A stretch of DNA of 45,906 nucleotides, taken from contig CALUHI010000017.1 of NCBI GenBank assembly GCA_944320405.1, positions 1 to 45,906 on the forward strand, in the 5' to 3' direction. Both the position numbers and the translations under genes were made by a program. The DNA comes from an uncultured Eggerthellaceae bacterium. GTDB taxonomy: Bacteria; Actinomycetota; Coriobacteriia; Coriobacteriales; Eggerthellaceae. The notes under the pieces were generated by a model, which worked only from the letters and a program-made list of their open reading frames with translations, made no database searches and had not been told where the DNA came from. Within the stretch, counting starts at the first letter, position 1. Every line of letters starts with the position of its first letter. This document shows, piece after piece, positions 40,444 to 45,906 of this stretch.

Positions 40444-41292
40444 ATGGAGTATTTAGAGCTGAACAACGGCGTAAAGATGCCCGTGGAAGGTCTGGGCACG
40501 TTTCTGCTGAGCCCGGCCGATGCCGAGGCGGCGTCTCTGGTGGCGCTTGAGGCGGGCTACGAGCACATCGACACGGCGAACGCCTACATGAACGAGAAGG
40601 CCGTGGGCCGCGCGATCGCGAAAAGCGGAATCGCCCGCGACAAGATCTTCGTGTCCACCAAGCTGTGGCCGAGCGTATACGAAGCGGGAGACGCAGCGGT
40701 GGACGCCACGCTGGCGCGTTTGGGGTTAGATTACGTCGACATGCTGATCCTGCACCAGCCTGTGGGCAACTACCTTGCCGCATGGAAGACGATGGAGCGC
40801 GCGTACAAGGCGGGCAAGGTGAAGGCGCTCGGCCTGTCCAACTTCCCCCAGGACAAGATTGCCGAAGTGATTGATGCCGCCGAGATCAAGCCGCAGCTGG
40901 TGACCGTGGAATGCCATCCCTACTTCACGCAGGAAGAGCTGCGTGCGTACCTGAAGCCCTACGGCATCGTCATCGAGGCGTGGTATCCGCTTGGACACGG
41001 CGACGCGGGTCTGATGAGCGAGCCGGTGTTCGCAAAGCTGGCGGAGAAGTACGGCAAGACCCCGGCTCAGATCATCCTACGCTGGCACACCCAGATGGGC
41101 TTCTCCATCATCCCCGGCTCCAAGAACCCCGATCACATCAAGGACAACGCCGCCATCTTTGATTTCAGCCTGACCGACGACGAGATGGCCGAGATCGCCA
41201 AGCTTGACGGCATCAAATGCTACTACACCGCCACTGAGGAAGCGCTTGCAAGCTATCTGGCAATGAGGCCCGATTTCGACGCGCAAGAATAG
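40444..41292 (+). CDS. Aldo/keto reductase
   Basis: This is a 282-residue cytoplasmic NAD(P)H-dependent carbonyl reductase of the 2,5-diketogluconate reductase-like group. The catalytic tetrad is complete: Asp43 in HIDTANAY, Tyr48, Lys73 in STKLW and His104 in LILHQP. VKALGLSNFP and IIPGSKNPDHIKDN are the usual AKR signatures, the latter binding the cofactor phosphate. The ATG follows GGGAG. The 211-base gap before it contains no gene. The substrate is unknown; small aldehydes or ketones are typical. Confidence 0.94.
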   Translation: MEYLELNNGVKMPVEGLGTFLLSPADAEAASLVALEAGYEHIDTANAYMNEKAVGRAIAKSGIARDKIFVSTKLWPSVYEAGDAAVDATLARLGLDYVDMLILHQPVGNYLAAWKTMERAYKAGKVKALGLSNFPQDKIAEVIDAAEIKPQLVTVECHPYFTQEELRAYLKPYGIVIEAWYPLGHGDAGLMSEPVFAKLAEKYGKTPAQIILRWHTQMGFSIIPGSKNPDHIKDNAAIFDFSLTDDEMAEIAKLDGIKCYYTATEEALASYLAMRPDFDAQE

Positions 41293-41310
41293 CCGGAGTG
41301 GTTTTGCGCT

Positions 41311-41403
41311 TTACGGGCGAAGGTAGTACTCCAGGCACATCGTGATGAAGTCGCGCATCTGCCTGGGCGGGATGAGCTTTGGGCGGTAAGCTACCGAATA
41401 AGC
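41311..41403 (-). pseudogene. Possible remnant of a LysR-type regulator C-terminus
   Basis: The minus strand encodes about 30 residues, AYSVAYRPKLIPPRQMRDF and on to a stop, which resemble the last strand and helix of LysR-family regulators (a Y-x-pattern, then PPxxRxFI). No DNA-binding domain or upstream part exists here; the cupin gene occupies the opposite strand. It may be what remains of a regulator deleted from this site. The evidence is thin. Confidence 0.25.
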
Positions 41404-41442
41404 TGTTTGGATAACGAACGATTCAGCACAAGGAGGATTACC

Positions 41443-41862
41443 ATGGCAGAAACCGATTTCGCGCCGATGTTCGGCAAGGGCAATCCCAACGACGCATACG
41501 CGCAGTACTTCATCGGCAACTCGTACCTCAATCCGCTGACCAACCCCGCCGAAGCGGGCGTGGGCTTGGCCAACGTTACGTTCGAGCCGGGTTGCCGCAA
41601 CAACTGGCACATCCATCATGCCGACAAGGGCGGTGGGCAGATCCTCATCTGCACCGATGGCCGCGGATGGTACCAGGAATGGGGCAAGGAGCCTCAAGCG
41701 CTTACGCCGGGCACCGTCGTGGTGATCCCTGCTGGCGTGAAGCACTGGCACGGCGCTGCTGCCGATAGCTGGTTTAGCCACATCGCTTTTGAGGCGCCGG
41801 GTGAGAACTGTTCCAATGAGTGGCTCGAACCTGTGGACGACGCGCAGTACCCGCAGCAATAA
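41443..41862 (+). CDS. Small cupin-domain protein
   Basis: This 139-residue single-domain cupin starts at 41443 after AAGGAGGA. The first cupin motif is NNWHIHHADKGGGQ, with metal-ligand candidates His56 and His58; the second is PGTVVVIPAGVKHWHG, with His101 or His103. Such short cupins often occur beside aldo/keto reductases and carboxymuconolactone-decarboxylase-like proteins. They may act as isomerases, oxygenases or detoxification proteins; the reaction cannot be told from sequence. A terminator follows. Confidence 0.9.
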   Translation: MAETDFAPMFGKGNPNDAYAQYFIGNSYLNPLTNPAEAGVGLANVTFEPGCRNNWHIHHADKGGGQILICTDGRGWYQEWGKEPQALTPGTVVVIPAGVKHWHGAAADSWFSHIAFEAPGENCSNEWLEPVDDAQYPQQ

Positions 41863-41944
41863 TTGAATCGTCGGCCGGCGTGCCGCCTCTTGGGCATGCC
41901 GGCAATTTAAGCGTGGCGACGAGGTCGTTGCGCTTAGGCAAGGA

Positions 41945-41984
41945 GAGGCGGCCGCCCGAGTGTCGGGTTGCCGCCTCGTTCTTT
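41945..41984 (+). terminator. Rho-independent terminator after the cupin gene
   Basis: GAGGCGGC and GCCGCCTC form the outer stem (41945-41952, 41970-41977), and CCCGA and TCGGG extend it around a GTG loop. GTTCTTT follows. It lies between the convergent cupin and dapL genes. Confidence 0.8.
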
Positions 41985-42026
41985 CCGTGAGGGAAGCACG
42001 AAGGGTGGGGAGGAGGGGAGCCGCGG

Positions 42027-43193
42027 TTATCGCGCCCCGTTAAGACGTCCGATGCGCCGCACTGCCTCGTCCAGCAGGGCGTCGGGCGTGGTGAGCGAGA
42101 TGCGGATGTAGCCTTCCCCGCCCTCGCCGTAGCCGGTTCCAGGCGTCACGATCACATGCGCGCGTTCGAGGAGCTTGGTTGCAAAGGACTCCGACGTTTC
42201 TCCTTCGGGGACTTTCGCCCACACGTAGATGGTCGCTTTCGGGGCGGCGCATTCCAAACCGATCGACGTGAGCGCAGCGACCACGCGGTCACGCCGTTCC
42301 TGGTAGATCGCGCACATTTCCTCAACGCAATCCTGCGGGCCGTCGAGTGCGGCGATCGCGGCTTCTTGGATGGCGGTGAACTGGCCGGAATCCAGGTTGT
42401 TCTTCACCGTGCCCAGCGCTTGGATGGCGGTACGGTTGCCACAGGCGAAGCCGATGCGCCAGCCAGTCATGTTGTAGCTTTTCGACAGGCTGAAAAACTC
42501 GATGCAGCACTCCTTGGCTCGGGGGCGTTCCAAGATGGACGGCGCACGGTACCCTTCGAAGCAAATGTCGCAGTAGGCGTTGTCGTGGGCAAGCAGCAAA
42601 TCGTGCTCAAGGCAGAATGCGATGGCGGCGTCGAAGTACTCCGGGGTGGCAATGGCACCGGTGGGGTTGTTCGGATAGTTGAGGAAGAGGATCTTCGCCT
42701 GGGCGAGCACTTCGTCGGGCACGGCGGTGAAATCTGCCAGAAAGCCGTCTTCCTCGCGCATGGGCAGAGCATACGCGCGCCCCCCGGCCAAGATGGCTCC
42801 ACCGGAATACACGGGGTATCCGATAGAGGGAGCCAAAACGTATTCGCCAGGATCGACAAACGCCTCGCACAAATGGGCGATGCCTTCCTTGCTTCCTATC
42901 AGCGCCAACGTTTCCGTGTCTGGGTCCACCTGCACGCCGAAGCGCGTCTGCATGTAGCGTGCGCAGGCGCTGCGGAACTCAAACGATCCGGCATAGTCGG
43001 GGTAGCGGTGGTTTTCGGGGTTGCGAATGGCCTTCGCCATCGCCCGCACGATGTGCGCCGGCGTGGCGATGTCGGGGTCGCCGATTCCCAGGGAGACAAC
43101 GTCGGCTCCCTTCGCCTGCAGCTCCGCTTTCTTCGCGTCAATGCGGGCGAACAGGTACGGGGGAAGCTCGTTCAATCGCTGCGATGTCTTCAT
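42027..43193 (-). CDS. dapL: LL-diaminopimelate aminotransferase
   Basis: This 388-residue PLP-dependent class I/II aminotransferase is of the DapL type, which makes LL-diaminopimelate from tetrahydrodipicolinate in one step. It shows SLGIGDPDIATPAHIV, YPDYAGSFEFR, GSKEGIAHL, the NYPNNPTG motif, the AHDNAYCDI segment and the cofactor lysine Lys238 in SLSKSYNMTGWRIGF. It directly follows dapF on the same strand (59-base gap), which supports the DAP assignment over a generic aminotransferase. The two give the LL-DAP and meso-DAP needed for cell wall and lysine. The start follows CAGGAG. Confidence 0.92.
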   Translation of the reverse strand: MKTSQRLNELPPYLFARIDAKKAELQAKGADVVSLGIGDPDIATPAHIVRAMAKAIRNPENHRYPDYAGSFEFRSACARYMQTRFGVQVDPDTETLALIGSKEGIAHLCEAFVDPGEYVLAPSIGYPVYSGGAILAGGRAYALPMREEDGFLADFTAVPDEVLAQAKILFLNYPNNPTGAIATPEYFDAAIAFCLEHDLLLAHDNAYCDICFEGYRAPSILERPRAKECCIEFFSLSKSYNMTGWRIGFACGNRTAIQALGTVKNNLDSGQFTAIQEAAIAALDGPQDCVEEMCAIYQERRDRVVAALTSIGLECAAPKATIYVWAKVPEGETSESFATKLLERAHVIVTPGTGYGEGGEGYIRISLTTPDALLDEAVRRIGRLNGAR

Positions 43194-43252
43194 GGGTGGT
43201 CTCCTGGTTCTCTGACTAGTTCAATTGGTGGTTACCGTCTGGCGTTGCGCCC

Positions 43253-44179
43253 TTAGATGCGCATTTCAATGGATCCGGAAAAGACCTGGTCAGCTGGCCC
43301 GGTCATCGTTACGTTTCCGTCGTCGCCCAGCGCGATGTGCAGCGTGCCGCCGGGCAGCAAGACGTCGGTTTCCCGTTTTATCCTGCCGGTGAGCGCCGCG
43401 GCGACGGTAACAGCGCAGGCGCCCGTGCCGCACGCGAGAGTCTCGCCACAGCCGCGCTCCCACACGCGCATTGCCAAACCCAGACCAACCGGTTCCACGA
43501 ACTCGATGTTGGCCTTTTCGGGGAACAGCGGGCTGTGCTCCAAATAGGTGCCCAGCTTGCCAACGTCCAGCGTTTCCAAGCACTTGCGGCGCTCATCGCC
43601 AAACGCCTGGTCGGGAACGCGTGCCCAATCGGTGATGAAGCACACGGCGTGGGGGTTTCCCATCGAGACGAGCGTGAAGAAAAACTCGCCCCACGGCGTC
43701 CCGATGGGGGCTTCGCGCACATAGGGGGTGCCGTCGGGAGCAACGGCATTGGCGGCGCATTTGGAGGGAATCAGCGTGGGCTCGAGCACCGGCGCGCCCA
43801 TGTCGACGGCTGCGCTGGCGAAGCGACCCTGTATGTCACGGGAAATGCCCACCCGCCTGACGCCGCCCTTCGTTTCGATGTCGACAAACGGTTCGCTCTC
43901 GTCGATGTACCCGTGATCCACCAGGTACTTCGTCATGCAACGAATGCCGTTTCCGCACATCTGCGCGAGGGTGCCGTCGGCGTTGATGTAGTGCATGAAG
44001 GCACGGCACCCCTCAACGCTTGAGCGCTGGATGAAGATGAGGCCGTCTGCGCCGATGCCGAAGCGGCGGTTGCACAGGAAGGCAACTTGCGACGGCGAAA
44101 GATCGACGTGCGCGTCCCAGTCTTCGAACACGGCGAAGTCGTTTCCCAAGCCGTGCATTTTGTCGAAGCGAAGTTCCAT
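43253..44179 (-). CDS. dapF: Diaminopimelate epimerase
   Basis: The 308-residue enzyme interconverts LL- and meso-diaminopimelate without a cofactor. The two catalytic cysteines are in place: Cys75 in MCGNGIRC and Cys250 in ETLACGTGAC. KMHGLGNDF opens the protein as in all DapF, and VSMGNPHAV binds substrate. It is first in a dapF-dapL transcript. The start has GGAAAGGCAA-like sequence upstream, of moderate quality. It lies 42 bases after the glutamine synthetase gene on the same strand. Confidence 0.96.
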   Translation of the reverse strand: MELRFDKMHGLGNDFAVFEDWDAHVDLSPSQVAFLCNRRFGIGADGLIFIQRSSVEGCRAFMHYINADGTLAQMCGNGIRCMTKYLVDHGYIDESEPFVDIETKGGVRRVGISRDIQGRFASAAVDMGAPVLEPTLIPSKCAANAVAPDGTPYVREAPIGTPWGEFFFTLVSMGNPHAVCFITDWARVPDQAFGDERRKCLETLDVGKLGTYLEHSPLFPEKANIEFVEPVGLGLAMRVWERGCGETLACGTGACAVTVAAALTGRIKRETDVLLPGGTLHIALGDDGNVTMTGPADQVFSGSIEMRI

Positions 44180-44221
44180 GATTGCCTTTCGAAACTAAGG
44201 GAGGGTGGGCATTGTGCGGGT

Positions 44222-45906
44222 TTACACGTAGAACAGGAGGTTGTTGTAGCTGGGCACCGGCCAGAGGTCGCGGCTGGTGATGATCTCCATGTCGTCGACG
44301 GTCTCGCGCAGCTTCTCCATGGCGGGCAGCATTACGTGCGCGTTGTGGTCGGCGCGCGCTTGCTGATCGTCGATCAGCTTCGCCTGGGCGTCTGCCTGCT
44401 CCACGGCGTGCAGCGCCTCGTTGATGCAGTCGATGCCCTCGAGCAGCTTGTCCAAAAGCTCTTTTTGCTGGCGCATGGGGGCAGTGCTTCCGGCGGCGGT
44501 GAAGGAATTGATGCCATCGGAGATCTCGGTGGCGAACTTGATGATGGCCGGCAGGTAGGTGCGGCGGGTCATGCGGCGCATCACGCGGCCTTCGATGTTG
44601 ATCAGCTTGTTGTACTTCTCAAGCTTCACCTCGTAGCGGCTGCGCAGCTCGTTTTCGTCGAGCACGCCGAACTCTCCGAACAGCTCGATGGTGCTGCGGT
44701 AGACGAAGCAGGGAAGCGCATCGGCAGTGGTCTTGTTGTTCGCCAGACCGCGACGGGCGGCTTCCTGTTCCCATTCGGGCGCGTAGCCGTCGCCGTTGAA
44801 GATGATGCGGCGGTGCGCAGCCAGCGTCTTTTTGATGTAGGCAACCGCGGCAGCCTCGAACTCGTCGCCAGTCACGCCTTCCAGAGCGTCAGCGAAGTCC
44901 TTCAGGCTCTTGGCCATGGCGGTGTTGAGCACCATGTTGCAGTCGGACAGGTTGGCGTTGGAGCCTGGCATGCGGAATTCGAACTTGTTGCCCGTGAAGG
45001 CGAAGGGGCTCGTGCGGTTGCGGTCGGTGCTGTCCTTCGGGAAGCGCGGCAGCACGGGCACGCCAAGGTCCATGGAAACGCGCTCGGCACCGGAGTAGTC
45101 GCGGTCGTCCATGAGCGCGTCGACGACAGCGCCCAGCTCATCGCCCAGGAAGATGGACACGATGGCCGGCGGAGCCTCGTTGGCGCCCAGGCGATGGTCG
45201 TTGCCTGCCGATGCGGCAGAGGCGCGCAGCAGCTCCTGGTAGTCGTCGACTGCCTGCACGACACCGGTCAGAAACACCAGGAAGCGCAGGTTCTCCATGG
45301 GGCTCTCGCCCGGATCCAGCAGGTTTTTGCCATCGGCGGAAATGGACCAGTTGTTGTGCTTGCCCGAGCCGTTGATGCCCTCGAAAGGCTTCTCGTGCAG
45401 CAGGCATGCCAGACCGTGACGGCCCGCCAGAAGGCGCATCTTTTCCATCGTCAGCAGGTTCTCGTCGATGGCGCGGTTGGCGTTGGTGAAGATGGGCGCC
45501 AGCTCGTGCTGGGCGGGCGCGACTTCGTTGTGCTTGGTCTTGGCTGAAACACCCAGCTTCCATAGCTCGTCATCGAGCTCCTTCATGAACTCGTTGACCG
45601 TGGGGCGGATGGCGCCGAAGTAGTGCTCTTCGAGCTCTTGCCCCTTGCAAGGCGACCATCCGAACAGCGTGCGCCCGGTAAGCACGAGGTCTTCGCGACG
45701 GGCGTACTCATCTTCAGGAATAAGGAAGAACTCCTGCTCGGAGCCAACCGTGGTCACCACGCGGCTTGCAGGCTCGCCGAACAGCGCCAGCACGCGGTTC
45801 GCCTGCTCTTCGATGGCCGCCATCGAGCGCAGAAGCGGCGTCTTCTTGTCGAGCGCCTCGCCGGTGTAGCTGCAGAAGGCGGTGGGGATGCACAGCACTT
45901 CATCCT
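44222..45906 (-). CDS. glnN: Glutamine synthetase type III (3' part)
   Basis: This is the C-terminal 560 or so residues of a type III glutamine synthetase (GSIII, usually about 700 residues), which makes glutamine from glutamate and ammonia. The frame runs off the window edge, so its start is not seen. Typical segments are [41 protein letters not shown] with the ATP/ammonia-site residues, [17 protein letters not shown], and [25 protein letters not shown] is a dodecamer found in Bacteroides, clostridia and some actinobacteria. It lacks the adenylylation control of type I. The end is followed by dapF on the same strand. Confidence 0.95.
   Translation of the reverse strand, partial: DEVLCIPTAFCSYTGEALDKKTPLLRSMAAIEEQANRVLALFGEPASRVVTTVGSEQEFFLIPEDEYARREDLVLTGRTLFGWSPCKGQELEEHYFGAIRPTVNEFMKELDDELWKLGVSAKTKHNEVAPAQHELAPIFTNANRAIDENLLTMEKMRLLAGRHGLACLLHEKPFEGINGSGKHNNWSISADGKNLLDPGESPMENLRFLVFLTGVVQAVDDYQELLRASAASAGNDHRLGANEAPPAIVSIFLGDELGAVVDALMDDRDYSGAERVSMDLGVPVLPRFPKDSTDRNRTSPFAFTGNKFEFRMPGSNANLSDCNMVLNTAMAKSLKDFADALEGVTGDEFEAAAVAYIKKTLAAHRRIIFNGDGYAPEWEQEAARRGLANNKTTADALPCFVYRSTIELFGEFGVLDENELRSRYEVKLEKYNKLINIEGRVMRRMTRRTYLPAIIKFATEISDGINSFTAAGSTAPMRQQKELLDKLLEGIDCINEALHAVEQADAQAKLIDDQQARADHNAHVMLPAMEKLRETVDDMEIITSRDLWPVPSYNNLLFYV

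Overview
The window is GC-rich and coding-dense. It looks like a chromosomal piece of an anaerobic actinobacterium of the class Coriobacteriia, probably near Eggerthellaceae. Four things point there: a type III glutamine synthetase, a DapL-type lysine/DAP route, Fe-S aldo/keto reductase proteins, and high-GC codon use with AGGAGG ribosome sites. The species call is an inference. I found no tRNA, rRNA, CRISPR array, integrase or prophage gene.

Left flank (1-7384): the end of an M18 aminopeptidase, a complete amino-acid ABC transporter operon (binding lipoprotein, permease, ATPase) with a clear sigma70 promoter, a perfect 74-bp palindrome, an IMP dehydrogenase of the unusual Tritrichomonas-like type, and a polysaccharide flippase with long disordered tails. 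A 197-bp element bounded by perfect 26-bp inverted repeats follows.

Centre (7877-33122): a large gene set that I read as one multi-operon system. On the minus strand it holds an AAA+ ATPase with two YbjN-like proteins and a coiled-coil protein, a membrane-anchored zinc-ribbon GTPase with a small membrane partner, a third YbjN-like protein with an unassigned 1034-residue protein, and a NACHT NTPase. On the plus strand it holds a GrpE-like factor, a lidless Hsp70, an Hsp70-vWA fusion, and (after an unrelated-looking NhaD-type antiporter) an operon of a J-protein-like factor, a second zinc-ribbon GTPase, a GAP1-like protein and a transglutaminase-fold enzyme. Four of these transcription units share a CTTCC-N4/5-CTTCC element placed 36-37 bases before a -10-like hexamer with no sigma70 -35 box, which suggests common control. 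The contents (signalling NTPase, GTPases with a GAP1-like partner, private chaperones, protease-fold enzyme) resemble the NTP-dependent conflict systems predicted by comparative genomics (Kaur, Burroughs, Iyer and Aravind, 2020, recalled from memory). The layout here is richer in Hsp70 parts than I recall being described.

Right flank (33309-45906): housekeeping and metabolic genes. These are leuS, truA with a small overlapping gene, a QueG-like Fe-S protein, an aldo/keto-reductase-fold Fe-S protein lacking the usual catalytic residues, a Phd/PIN toxin-antitoxin pair whose toxin lacks one acidic residue, an intact aldo/keto reductase, a cupin, a dapL/dapF pair, and the 3' part of a glnA-type III gene. 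REP-like palindromic repeats sharing one arm sequence lie after the ABC operon and between the two Hsp70 genes.
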